This document shows, in pieces, positions 54,505-62,778 of a stretch of DNA of 64,000 bases (positions within the stretch are counted from its first letter, which is position 1; each line of letters starts with the position of its first letter). Made by a program: the position numbers and the translations under genes. The stretch covers positions 27,053-91,052 of the forward strand of contig JBFHFS010000017.1 of assembly GCA_041583495.1 (NCBI GenBank), written 5' to 3'. The stretch is from JBFHFS01 sp041583495 (GTDB taxonomy: Bacteria; Bacteroidota; Bacteroidia; Bacteroidales; Marinilabiliaceae). A model generated the notes under the pieces. The model was given only the letters and a program-made list of their open reading frames with translations, had not been told where the DNA came from and searched no databases.

Positions 54505-54709
54505 TAAGTAAACAAAAAAAACTTAAATTCGGAGAGTAAATAATCCAGAATCCAGAATCCCGGTTTTCTTTTTAAAAAGAAACATTATTTTCCCGTAAAA
54601 TTTCTCCTTTGATTAAACAATATATTTCGTCTCAAGTCGCCAGTCTTTTCATTTTTGCCTACAGTGGGAAAAACGAAACAACAAATGCCGGCGCCGACCT
54701 GAAAAAGAA

Positions 54710-54743
54710 AAATGGCTTTACCGTAACAGATAAAGCCATTTTT
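54710..54743. terminator. Terminator of the outer-membrane protein gene
   Basis: Stem AAAATGGCTTTA (54710-54721) with TAAAGCCATTTT (54732-54743), loop CCGTAACAGA, flanked by A-rich and T-rich sequence so it works in either direction. Its core resembles the terminator at 47701-47735, which sits in the same place relative to the duplicated 3' end. The rest of the 54505-54800 gap holds no gene. Confidence 0.85.
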
Positions 54744-54800
54744 TATATTTTATTGCACCTGATGTAAAAATCACGAATGGTACCCTGTTACAGGCCGGAG

Positions 54801-56363
54801 TTAAAACTTCCAGCCTACGGTTACGGCTATCTGATGATCGATAGAGGTCATATCGGCCGGTTCTTGAAAGTCATCCTCTATATAAGGTGAGTAATAGAGC
54901 GAATGAATGTACGATTGGTAACGATACAAATAGGCCAGATCCACAAACATATTTTGTTGTCTAAAGCCCAATCCACCCGTAACATTATAATGCTTACCAC
55001 TCGAATTGAGGTAGGAATCCTGATAAGGATTGTCGAAGTGTGCGTAGCCGCCACGCAATGAGACCATGGGGGAAACTCTGAATTCGGCACCAAATCTCAG
55101 ATTGTGTGTGCTTTTAAAGGTCGAATTAATCGTGTTATTCAGTGCATTAAAGCTACTTGTCTCAACCATGTCGGTGTTTTTGCTGTTGTACTTCATGTTC
55201 GCATAATCGGCAAACTCGTAATCGAACGATATCAGCCCTTTATCACCAAAAAGGTAAGCAATACTTCCTATCGCTTTTAACGGGGTGCGGAAGTTAAACG
55301 AAATATCTCCCAGCGGACTCTCGATATCATAATTATCGGCATCAAAGAAATAGGCTCTGGCGCGGGTGTCGTACTCCATTTTCATCGAATAATAAGTTGG
55401 GGTGTGAACCGATGCGCCAAGCCGGAGGTTGTCGATGGGGCGATAAATCATTCCCAGTTTTAAATTGAGCCCGATTCCGGTGGTTCGCTCATTGTCGTCG
55501 AAGTAGTAGTCATCCAAAACCGCCAGGTCCTCATTGGCCTCCCGGTAATTTATGTAATCGGTATAAAATTCATAGCTCTTTTCGTAATACTGTGATTTAA
55601 CATTGTTGTAGATGGAGGCGATTCCCAGCGAGGCTCCGATATAAAATTTATTGCTGAAATTAGCACCAAACGATGCATCAATCAGCCCGGAATAACCCTC
55701 TTCGGTAATCACTTTCATCTGATCAACGCCGCTGGAGGCACCCCAGAGGACATCATTATTGGTATCGATATATTCATAACCATGAAAGTAGGCATCCCCA
55801 AAACCGGGAAGCAAATCGGTAAGGTGAGCGTCGTAGGCGATGCCCGTATAAAAGTTATCCAAACCCTGTGGTGTTAGCCCGTCGGAATTGGCAATAAACA
55901 TATCCAGCATGGAGGATTGAACCCCGGAGGCCTGAATAAAAGATTTTTGGTTAAAGTTATTGGTACGGTTATAGCCCAGGGCGAAATGGGTACTTACCAA
56001 TCCGTTTTCGGCCACACGCATGGGTTGCATGGTCCCCACGTAGGAGATTTGGTTGATGGGCAGACTGAATTTATTGTCTTCAGAAATGCTGCCATAGTAG
56101 TTACTCTCGGTATTGTTGAACAGGAGGGAGGGGGTGAAGGAGAATTCGCTGCTGCGATATACTGCAATCCCCGCGGGGTTGATGCCAATGGCCGAATAAT
56201 CGCCACCCAGGGCTCCCATTGCGCCACCCAGTGCCATGCTGCGTGCAGTGCCGGTGGGTTTTGTGAGGGAGTATTTCAGGGCATTGTCCTCATTTTGGGC
56301 GGTGGCACCGGCAATTCCCAGGCACACAACCAAAGCTGTTATGCTGAATCTTTTTTTAAGCAT
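54801..56363 (-). CDS. OmpP1/FadL-like outer-membrane protein
   Basis: About 520 residues from the ATG at 56363, opening a signal peptide that ends near AGATAQ. The N-terminal motif GTARSMALGGAMGALGGDYSAIGINPAGIA is typical of OmpP1/FadL/TodX-like barrels in Bacteroidota, here given as ARSMALGGAMGALGGD and INPAGIAVYRSSEF. Alternating aromatic strands end in a C-terminal Phe (TVGWKF), the barrel-assembly signal. Transport of a hydrophobic substrate is the family expectation. Its 3' end is duplicated at 47796. A 93-bp gap with a hairpin separates it from the gene upstream. Confidence 0.85.
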   Translation of the reverse strand: MLKKRFSITALVVCLGIAGATAQNEDNALKYSLTKPTGTARSMALGGAMGALGGDYSAIGINPAGIAVYRSSEFSFTPSLLFNNTESNYYGSISEDNKFSLPINQISYVGTMQPMRVAENGLVSTHFALGYNRTNNFNQKSFIQASGVQSSMLDMFIANSDGLTPQGLDNFYTGIAYDAHLTDLLPGFGDAYFHGYEYIDTNNDVLWGASSGVDQMKVITEEGYSGLIDASFGANFSNKFYIGASLGIASIYNNVKSQYYEKSYEFYTDYINYREANEDLAVLDDYYFDDNERTTGIGLNLKLGMIYRPIDNLRLGASVHTPTYYSMKMEYDTRARAYFFDADNYDIESPLGDISFNFRTPLKAIGSIAYLFGDKGLISFDYEFADYANMKYNSKNTDMVETSSFNALNNTINSTFKSTHNLRFGAEFRVSPMVSLRGGYAHFDNPYQDSYLNSSGKHYNVTGGLGFRQQNMFVDLAYLYRYQSYIHSLYYSPYIEDDFQEPADMTSIDHQIAVTVGWKF

Positions 56364-56394
56364 GGTTCGATGGTTCAAAAAGGTTTGGGTGAAA

Positions 56395-56429
56395 CTGCAC
56401 CCCCCGGTCTTAACCGGAGGGGAGTGCAG
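56395..56429. other. Hairpin between two minus-strand genes
   Basis: CTGCAC (56395-56400) pairs with GTGCAG (56424-56429), and CCGGT (56404-56408) with ACCGG (56413-56417), giving a long GC-rich hairpin with small bulges. It lies between the Ser-rich lipoprotein gene and the downstream barrel gene; with no strong T run on the minus strand it may be a weak terminator or a processing/stability element. Confidence 0.5.
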
Positions 56430-56456
56430 GTTGATTTTTCTTTTTTACCGGGTTGT

Positions 56457-57956
56457 TTATCTTCTACCCGAACGTGTGGTACTACCGCTACTTGATCCAC
56501 TGCTCCTTGAAGAAGAGCTGCTGCTGCTGCTGCTGCTGCTTCCGCTGCTGCGAACAGAAGAAGAGCTGCTGCGGTTGTAGCTGCTTGAGGAAGAAGAGCT
56601 GCTGCTTCTTGACGGGGTATAACTTCTCGTTTCCACCGTGGTGCGCTGGGTCGTGCTGCTTCCCCTGTTGTAGGTTGAAGTGCGCGAAGGGGTACTGCTC
56701 GTGGTCCCTGACTTCAGGGTACTGCTTTGGGATTGAACCGTACCGGTGGTGGTTCGTGTGCTGCTGGGCCGCGTATAGGTAGCCTGGTTGTAAGCCGGCC
56801 TCGAACTTTGCTGCGGCTGGCTGTAACTCTGGGTTGTGGTCCTGCGCGACTGCGTTTGTACCGTGCCGGTAGAGGTTCCACTGCCCTGATAACGCGATAC
56901 CGTGCCGGAAGAAGTTCCGGTGCTCTCTGATTTCAAAGAAGAGCTGCGACGAACCGGTCGTTGATAGGTCGTGGTCCCATTGGTAATGGTTGAAGATCCA
57001 TCGGTATTGCGGGTTACCCTGGTATCCTGCCCGGTGATCGTGGTAGATCTTGTTTGACTTTCATTGCTGCCCTTCAGCGAGTTAATGGTATTGGAGCCGT
57101 TAGAATAGCGTGTGTTGGAACTCATGCCGGGTTTCAATCCATTCTGAACATCTCTTCTGGCTACATTATTATGATGGTGGTGGTTATAGCCACCATAATA
57201 ACCATAGTTGTAGGGATGGTAGCCATAATAATAGGGTCTGTTCCAGTAGAAAGAACTGTAGAATGGGCTGTAGAACGGATCATACATGCCATAATAACCG
57301 CCATAATAGCCACCCCAATAAGAGGGATATCCCCAGCTGGACCCAAACCCAAATGAGAATCTCCAGGGGTTACCCCAGCTGTTGAAGCGGTAACTGTCGT
57401 ACCAGCGATTGCTCCAGGATGGAAAGGCGTAGGCGTAATTGCCATCTACATAAACGTTCCAGTTGGGGTCGTTAAAGTAAACAAACTGATCGTACAAGGG
57501 CGACCAGTAAGGAATACGGGTAAAGGGCCCATGGAAACGGATAAGTCTTTCGGCATAATCACGGTCCATTTCGCTTCCGTCGAAGCCGTCGACCCAATAG
57601 CCGGTTTCTTCATTGTAATAGATCAATGAGTCCACTTCTTCCTGATTCTCGTCGGCCAAAAGGGAGGCATATTTATTTTGAATCTCCGTAAAGTCGCGTG
57701 TGTCGCGCTGAGCACGGGCCAAATCGCTTTTCTCATAGGCCTGTGCTTGTTGAGTGGCTTCTTTTTTCAGTACCTTGGTTTCCTCCTGAGCGATGGACGG
57801 TACCGGCGAGAAAGCCGTTTCTACATTGTCTCTCGTGGCTCCGGGTATATAATAAATATCGTCGTAATAAACACCCGGGCTTGCTATCCGGCTGGTGTTG
57901 CAACCACCTGCCACAAGCAAAATTGCCAATCCGATGCTAAATCCTAGTGCTTTCAT
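56457..57956 (-). CDS. Lipoprotein with Tyr/Gly-rich and extreme Ser-rich regions
   Basis: About 499 residues from the ATG at 57956, which opens a lipoprotein signal (LLVAGGCNTS, Cys about 18). A folded-looking acidic part reaches about residue 180; then a Trp/Tyr/Gly-rich belt (GGYYGGYYGMYDPFYSPFY) with a His run HHHH; then Ser/Thr repeats (SSTITNG, TGTSSGTVSRYQGSG) and a tail almost purely Ser and Arg. No enzyme domain was recognised. It may be a surface or adhesive coat protein. The tail is encoded by CTG/CTT-rich microsatellite on the plus strand, so length variation is likely. It lies 93 bp upstream of the barrel gene. Confidence 0.8.
   Translation of the reverse strand: MKALGFSIGLAILLVAGGCNTSRIASPGVYYDDIYYIPGATRDNVETAFSPVPSIAQEETKVLKKEATQQAQAYEKSDLARAQRDTRDFTEIQNKYASLLADENQEEVDSLIYYNEETGYWVDGFDGSEMDRDYAERLIRFHGPFTRIPYWSPLYDQFVYFNDPNWNVYVDGNYAYAFPSWSNRWYDSYRFNSWGNPWRFSFGFGSSWGYPSYWGGYYGGYYGMYDPFYSPFYSSFYWNRPYYYGYHPYNYGYYGGYNHHHHNNVARRDVQNGLKPGMSSNTRYSNGSNTINSLKGSNESQTRSTTITGQDTRVTRNTDGSSTITNGTTTYQRPVRRSSSLKSESTGTSSGTVSRYQGSGTSTGTVQTQSRRTTTQSYSQPQQSSRPAYNQATYTRPSSTRTTTGTVQSQSSTLKSGTTSSTPSRTSTYNRGSSTTQRTTVETRSYTPSRSSSSSSSSSYNRSSSSSVRSSGSSSSSSSSSSSRSSGSSSGSTTRSGRR
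56518..56540 (+). repeat. CTG trinucleotide run
   Basis: Nearly eight uninterrupted CTG units, followed by more interrupted CTG/CTT units to about 56615. On the coding strand these are AGC/AGA-type codons for the poly-Ser tail. Slippage here would change tail length in steps of one residue without a frameshift. Confidence 0.85.
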
Positions 57957-58306
57957 GATGGTTCCTCCTGTTTGTGTTATTTGATAAGGAGCAAAATTTA
58001 TACCAAAAACCGTCCTCAATTGTTAAAAACCGCGTTCTGCGAAATAAAAGTGAGGTTTTCGTTTTCCGGCCATTTCTTTGGCCTCGCTTTTCATTCTCGA
58101 AGGTCAATATACTAAAAAGTACGTCGTTTTTTATTATTTTCGTGGCGCTTTTCGGAGTAATTGACGTGGCACCTTTCAGTTTTCAGACTAAAACGGTGGT
58201 TTCTTCCTCCTGGTTTATGCCAGCAGAACCAGGGTGCTTGTCCTCCTTGTTCGGGTTTTAGAAAGGCGATGAAAAGAATCATTAGAATAATTAATTTACA
58301 GTAATT
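57957..58306. other. 350-bp divergent upstream region of proS
   Basis: Lies between the Ser-rich lipoprotein gene and proS. No gene is visible. A TAAATTTTG box on the minus strand near 57995-58003 is close to the -7 consensus. A small hairpin CTGGTT/GAACCAG (about 58211-58231) lies 80 bp before proS; it does not match a T-box and I assign no function. Confidence 0.35.
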
Positions 58307-59782
58307 ATGGCAAAAGTACTGACCTCAAGGAGTGAGAGTTACGCCCAATGGTACAACGATTTGGTGATAAAAGCCGGATTGGCTGAAAATTCAGCCGTGC
58401 GCGGGTGTATGGTCATTAAGCCTTATGGTTATGCGATATGGGAAAAAATGCAACGGGCACTCGACGACATGTTCAAGGAGACCGGACATCAAAACGCCTA
58501 TTTTCCGTTGTTCATACCCAAGTCCTATTTTAGTAAAGAGGCCGACCACGTAGAGGGTTTTGCCAAGGAGTGTGCCGTGGTAACGCACTATCGTCTTAAA
58601 AATAGTCCCGATGGAAAAGGCGTGGTGGTGGATCCCGATGCCAAACTGGAAGAAGAGTTAATTGTCAGGCCCACTTCCGAAACCATCATTTGGAGTACTT
58701 ATAAAAACTGGATTCAATCCTACCGTGATTTGCCCATCAAAATCAACCAGTGGGCCAACGTGGTGAGATGGGAGATGCGTACCCGCTTGTTTCTTCGTAC
58801 GGCTGAATTTCTTTGGCAGGAAGGCCATACTGCCCATGCTACCCGGCAGGAGGCTGTAGAAGAGTCGGAAACCATGTTGAGGGTTTATGCCGAATTTGCT
58901 GAAAAATGGATGGCAATGCCGGTGATTCAGGGCTATAAGACGGCCAGCGAGCGTTTTGCCGGTGCGCTGGAAACGCTTACTATTGAGGCTTTGATGCAGG
59001 ATGGTAAAGCCCTTCAATCGGGTACTTCCCATTTTCTGGGTCAGAATTTCGCCAAGGTCTTTGATGTGAAATTCGCAAGTAAAGAAGGGAAAGAGGAGTA
59101 TGTGTGGGCTACCTCCTGGGGCGTTTCTACCCGGTTGATGGGCGCCCTGGTCATGGCCCATTCCGATGATCATGGTCTGGTGTTACCCCCCAAACTGGCG
59201 CCTATCCAGGTGGTGATTGTCCCCATCTATAAGAAAGAAGAAGAGCTGGCTCAGATCGTGGAAGTAGCTGATAAAATTGCTGCAGGTCTTAAGCAGTTAG
59301 GCGTCTCGGTAAAGGTAGATGCTGATGATAACCATAAACCCGGCTGGAAATTTGCCCAGTATGAATTGCAGGGTGTTCCCGTGCGGTTGGCCATTGGTCC
59401 ACGCGACCTGAAAAACCAAACGGTGGAACTGGCCCGTCGGGATACACTCACCAAAGATTTGATGCCTACCGAAGGAATCGAAAACTATATCAAAGCGCTT
59501 TTGGACGAAATTCAGGCAAGCATTTATCAGCGTGCATTGGCTTTTCGTGAGGAAAATACCCGTAAAGCCGACTCTTATGAGGAGTTCAAGCAGATTCTGG
59601 ATGACCAGGGCGGTTTTGTATTGGCCCATTGGGATGGAACCGACGAAACGGAACTCAAGATCAAAGAGGAGACAAAGGCCACCATTCGGTGCATCCCCAT
59701 CGGAAGCCCGGATGAACCCGGCAAATGTATGATTTCTGGGAAGCCTTCCCAACGGAGAGTGGTGTTTGCCAGGGCTTACTAA
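58307..59782 (+). CDS. proS: Prolyl-tRNA synthetase, short archaeal/eukaryal-type
   Basis: A 491-residue class II synthetase. Motif 2 is in WANVVRWEMRTRLFLRTAEFLWQEGHTAH, split here as VVRWEMRTRLFLRTAEF, and RPTSETIIWSTY and TSWGVSTRLMGALVMAHSDD are typical ProS-type-3 features; it ends in an aromatic, FARAY. It lacks the editing insertion of the longer bacterial ProS. The short type is common in Bacteroidota. A terminator follows. Confidence 0.96.
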   Translation: MAKVLTSRSESYAQWYNDLVIKAGLAENSAVRGCMVIKPYGYAIWEKMQRALDDMFKETGHQNAYFPLFIPKSYFSKEADHVEGFAKECAVVTHYRLKNSPDGKGVVVDPDAKLEEELIVRPTSETIIWSTYKNWIQSYRDLPIKINQWANVVRWEMRTRLFLRTAEFLWQEGHTAHATRQEAVEESETMLRVYAEFAEKWMAMPVIQGYKTASERFAGALETLTIEALMQDGKALQSGTSHFLGQNFAKVFDVKFASKEGKEEYVWATSWGVSTRLMGALVMAHSDDHGLVLPPKLAPIQVVIVPIYKKEEELAQIVEVADKIAAGLKQLGVSVKVDADDNHKPGWKFAQYELQGVPVRLAIGPRDLKNQTVELARRDTLTKDLMPTEGIENYIKALLDEIQASIYQRALAFREENTRKADSYEEFKQILDDQGGFVLAHWDGTDETELKIKEETKATIRCIPIGSPDEPGKCMISGKPSQRRVVFARAY

Positions 59783-59786
59783 TAAC

Positions 59787-59827
59787 AAAACCTCATTTGA
59801 TGACTGCCGGTTATAAAATGAGGTTTT
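59787..59827 (+). terminator. proS terminator
   Basis: Stem AAAACCTCATTT (59787-59798) with AAATGAGGTTTT (59816-59827), 17-nt loop, followed by more T. Confidence 0.88.
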
Positions 59828-59907
59828 TTTATATATTGCAACGATGAATCTGTTCTCCGGCACCCGGGGAAGGTTTCATGGTCTTTCAAAAACTAAACCC
59901 AACCGTC

Positions 59908-60594
59908 ATGAAAAAAGGCACCCTTCAGGATCAGATTATTTCCCAAATCAAAAGCAAAAGTCTCCTTAAGCAATTGGTTGTAGATCAAACAAGAATCACC
60001 TTTAGCAAACTCAAAGATTGTCTGAAAGGGGTGTCTGATTCCTATAACCTTTTGCTGGCAGACACCGATAAACGGCTGGGAATGGAATTTCAGGATAGGG
60101 GCGAGTTTGTGGCGCAGCTAAAAGTGGCTGGAGATGTGCTCGTATTCTATATGCATTCAAATGTATTTGAGTTCGATCGCGAACATAAGGTTTGGGAGTC
60201 CGATTATATTAAAAAGGACCCGTTAAACTCCTATGCGGGGGTCATCAATGTGTATAACTTTCTGAACGACTCGGTTCGTTACAACCGGCCAAATGACCTG
60301 GGTTACCTTATCGCCCGCATCTTTGTAAACCGCGAAAACCATTTCTTCGTTGAGGGGAAACGGCAGAGAGGGATGGGGGTGAATAAATTTGGTCAATCGC
60401 TGCTTACCGACAAGGCCCTGCTCACCATCGTGGAAACCGCCATGCTCTACACCATCGAATTTGATTTGCTGGTGCCACCCTACGATAATATGAAGATCAT
60501 CTCTCTGGCCCAAATGAATGAAGAGATTTTATACTCCAGAATTGGCACCGGTAAACGTTTGGGATTTGTTTTTAACTCTGATGATGTTAAGTAA
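59908..60594 (+). CDS. Conserved hypothetical protein
   Basis: About 228 residues from the ATG at 59908 (MKKGTLQDQIISQ); a start at 59878 is possible. No signal peptide, membrane segment or known motif was recognised. The sequence is evenly mixed and looks globular (VLVFYMHSNVFEFDREHKVW, then VINVYNFLNDSVRYNRPNDLGYL), with a basic patch GKRQRGMGVNKFGQ. It lies 17 bp before pepT, so the two are probably co-transcribed. I cannot assign a function. Confidence 0.7.
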   Translation: MKKGTLQDQIISQIKSKSLLKQLVVDQTRITFSKLKDCLKGVSDSYNLLLADTDKRLGMEFQDRGEFVAQLKVAGDVLVFYMHSNVFEFDREHKVWESDYIKKDPLNSYAGVINVYNFLNDSVRYNRPNDLGYLIARIFVNRENHFFVEGKRQRGMGVNKFGQSLLTDKALLTIVETAMLYTIEFDLLVPPYDNMKIISLAQMNEEILYSRIGTGKRLGFVFNSDDVK

Positions 60595-60611
60595 ATTAAC
60601 TTATTTTTATT

Positions 60612-61859
60612 ATGGATTCTGTCATTCAACGGTTTATTAAATATGTGGGTTTTGATACCCAATCGGATAATGCTACCGGTTTAACGCCGAGTACCCTGGG
60701 CCAGTTGAGTTTTTCACGCGAGTTAGCCAATGATCTAACCGGGATGGGGCTATCGGAGGTGGAACTCGATAGCAACGGCTATTTGATGGCTACCTTGCCC
60801 TCCAATACCGATGGGGAAGTGCCTGTAGTTGGATTTATTGCCCATGTGGATACCAGTCCCGATTTTTCAGGAAAAAATGTGAATCCCCAAATTATTGAGG
60901 CCTATGATGGGGAGGAAATTGTATTAAATGCAGACCAAAATATTCTTTTGAGCCCCTCCGATTTTCCCGAACTGAAAGATTATGTGGGGCAGCAACTCAT
61001 CACCACCGATGGGACGACATTGCTGGGAGCCGACGATAAAGCCGGGATTACGGCCATTGTGTCGGCCATGGAACATTTGATCAACCATCCCGAAATTAAG
61101 CATGGAACCATTCGGCTGGCCTTTACCCCCGACGAAGAGATAGGGCAGGGGGCCGACTTTTTTGATGTTGAGAAATTTGGTGCCGACTTTGCCTATACCA
61201 TCGATGGGGGGGGAGTTGGTGAACTGGAGTTTGAGAACTTTAACGCCGCAATGGCTACAGTGGTTGTTCATGGACGCGGGGTGCATCCCGGATATGCCAA
61301 GGGCAAGATGCGTAATTCCATGCGTATAGCCCACCAGTGGCTCACCATGTTGCCCAGGCATGAAACACCCGAGCACTCGGAGGGGTACGAAGGCTTTTAT
61401 CACCTGGTATCGTTTAATGGCGACGTAGAAAAGACGGAAATTGTGTTGTTGATCCGGGATTTTAAGAGCGACCGTTTCGCAGACCGGAAAAAGGAACTCG
61501 AACATTTAACCCGTAAGGTGAACCATGAGTTTGGCGAAGGTACCGTCGAATTGTCGTTGAAAGACCAGTATTATAATATGCGGGAGAAAATTGAACCCGT
61601 TATGTACATTGTCGATTTGGCCGAGAAAGCCATGCGGGAAGTGGGGGTGACTCCCAAGATAAAGCCCATTCGGGGCGGAACCGATGGGGCTCTTCTCTCC
61701 TATAAGGGCTTACCCTCTCCAAACCTTTTTGCCGGAGGACATAACTTTCACTGTCGCCACGAATTTATTCCGGTGCCCTCATTGAAAAAAGCTATTGAGG
61801 TAATTCTGAAGATTGCCGAGTTGGTGCCTCAAAATGCACCCTCAAAGATTCAAACCTGA
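60612..61859 (+). CDS. pepT: Peptidase T
   Basis: A 415-residue M20 di-zinc tripeptidase. Metal ligands and catalytic acid are clear: H78 and D80 in AHVDTSP, D141 in LGADDKAG, E175/E176 in TPDEEIGQG, and the late His in NFHCRHEF. It releases N-terminal residues from tripeptides in the cytoplasm and could finish imported wall or other peptides. Length is typical. It follows the hypothetical gene by 17 bp. Confidence 0.96.
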   Translation: MDSVIQRFIKYVGFDTQSDNATGLTPSTLGQLSFSRELANDLTGMGLSEVELDSNGYLMATLPSNTDGEVPVVGFIAHVDTSPDFSGKNVNPQIIEAYDGEEIVLNADQNILLSPSDFPELKDYVGQQLITTDGTTLLGADDKAGITAIVSAMEHLINHPEIKHGTIRLAFTPDEEIGQGADFFDVEKFGADFAYTIDGGGVGELEFENFNAAMATVVVHGRGVHPGYAKGKMRNSMRIAHQWLTMLPRHETPEHSEGYEGFYHLVSFNGDVEKTEIVLLIRDFKSDRFADRKKELEHLTRKVNHEFGEGTVELSLKDQYYNMREKIEPVMYIVDLAEKAMREVGVTPKIKPIRGGTDGALLSYKGLPSPNLFAGGHNFHCRHEFIPVPSLKKAIEVILKIAELVPQNAPSKIQT

Positions 61860-61896
61860 TATTAACAACCTATAGACCCGGATTTTTCTAGTGGAC

Positions 61897-61918
61897 CCGG
61901 ATTTTGGATAAGATCCGG
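61897..61918. other. Small hairpin after pepT
   Basis: CCGGAT (61897-61902) and ATCCGG (61913-61918) form a short inverted repeat. GACCCGGATTTT occurs twice in tandem nearby (61875-61886 and 61894-61905). No T run follows, so a terminator role is uncertain. Confidence 0.35.
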
Positions 61919-61993
61919 AAATCTCTATAGATTTCATCTATATCGTATAGCTAAATAGTTGAACTAACAGGGGGGCGGGCTTCTAATATTTCC

Positions 61994-62001
61994 TATTTTT
62001 G
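61994..62001 (+). promoter_or_regulatory. Candidate -7 box of ahpC
   Basis: TATTTTTG fits TAnnTTTG and lies 62 bp before the ATG. No TTTG was found 19-20 nt upstream, where the sequence is instead a G-rich run (GGGGGGCGGG), so an activator such as OxyR might be needed; that is speculation. Confidence 0.4.
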
Positions 62002-62062
62002 TTCTACCGAAATAAACTTTTCGGAGAATAGAATTTAGTATAAAATTTAAATATTAAAATTT

Positions 62063-62695
62063 ATGTCAGTATTAGTAGGAAAAAAAGCCCCCGGGTTTTC
62101 AGCCAATGCAGTGGTTAATGGAGAAGTTATTGTTGATAACTTTACTTTAGAGCAATTTAAAGGTGAGAAGTATGTAGTGCTTTTCTTTTATCCTGCCGAT
62201 TTTACATTTGTATGTCCCACCGAAATTTTGGCTTTCCAGGAGAAGATGGAAGAGTTTGAAGCCCGTAATGTGGCTGTGGTGGGCGTCTCTACCGACCAGG
62301 AATTCAGTCACTGGAAATGGTTGCAAACCGAAAAAAGAGATGGCGGCATCAAGGGCGTTAAATTTCCATTGGTGGCCGATGGCAGCATGAGCATCTCGGA
62401 AAATTATGATGTTTTGGCCGGCCAATATGAGTATGACGAAGATGGCCGGGCCAGCTTTAATGGGGTTCCTCAGGCCTACCGTGGATTGTTCCTCATTGAC
62501 AAGGAAGGAATTGTTCGTCATCAGGTGGTTAATGATATGCCCCTGGGAAGAAGTGTAGATGAAGTGCTAAGAATGGTGGATGCCCTTCAGTTTTTCGAAG
62601 AAAACGGTGAGGTTTGTCCGGCCAACTGGCACAGAGGAGAAAAAGGGCTTGAGGCCACCCAGGAGGGGATCGCTTCCTTTTTGTCTAAGAATTAA
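62063..62695 (+). CDS. ahpC: 2-Cys peroxiredoxin AhpC
   Basis: A 210-residue peroxiredoxin. The peroxidatic Cys51 is in FTFVCPTE and the resolving Cys185 in GEVCPANW, the typical 2-Cys pattern. Compared with the usual 187-190 residue AhpC it has a short insertion around residues 120-137 (YEYDEDGRASFNG). It reduces hydrogen peroxide and organic peroxides, normally with AhpF or thioredoxin; ahpF is not adjacent. Its terminator overlaps the end of the convergent gene. Confidence 0.95.
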   Translation: MSVLVGKKAPGFSANAVVNGEVIVDNFTLEQFKGEKYVVLFFYPADFTFVCPTEILAFQEKMEEFEARNVAVVGVSTDQEFSHWKWLQTEKRDGGIKGVKFPLVADGSMSISENYDVLAGQYEYDEDGRASFNGVPQAYRGLFLIDKEGIVRHQVVNDMPLGRSVDEVLRMVDALQFFEENGEVCPANWHRGEKGLEATQEGIASFLSKN

Positions 62696-62746
62696 TAAAC
62701 ATTTTTAAGGAGCAACAGCAGATTTTCTCCGAAACTTAAAATGATG

Positions 62747-62778
62747 ACCGCTCTCATTCACTTGGGGGCGGTTTTTTT
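62747..62778 (+). terminator. ahpC terminator overlapping the convergent gene
   Basis: ACCGCTC (62747-62753) pairs with GGGCGGT (62766-62772, one G-T pair), followed by seven T. The right arm and T run lie inside the 3' end of the gene at 62758-63564, where they encode the C-terminal KKTAPK. Confidence 0.75.

Larger units (their letters stand above)
47950..54800. other. Putative acquired segment carrying the second RND efflux system
   Basis: The 6.85 kb lies between two direct copies of one gene's 3' end (47796-47949 and 54801-54958). It holds the MarR-TolC-MFP-RND set on the minus strand and its sequence is visibly AT-richer than the flanks. No integrase or transposase is inside. The left end (47950-48170) carries the repeat word GGATTTGCGATGGG and otherwise nothing coding; the right end (54505-54709) shows no gene. 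Insertion into the 3' end of the gene, or duplication followed by deletion, would each give this arrangement. Confidence 0.6.

Noticed and set aside
47950..54800. Classical integrative element or transposon
   Set aside because: No integrase, transposase or terminal inverted repeats were seen, so only an acquired or rearranged segment is claimed.
58200..58306. T-box or amino-acid riboswitch ahead of proS
   Set aside because: Only a small hairpin is present; no T-box sequence or terminator/antiterminator pair was found.
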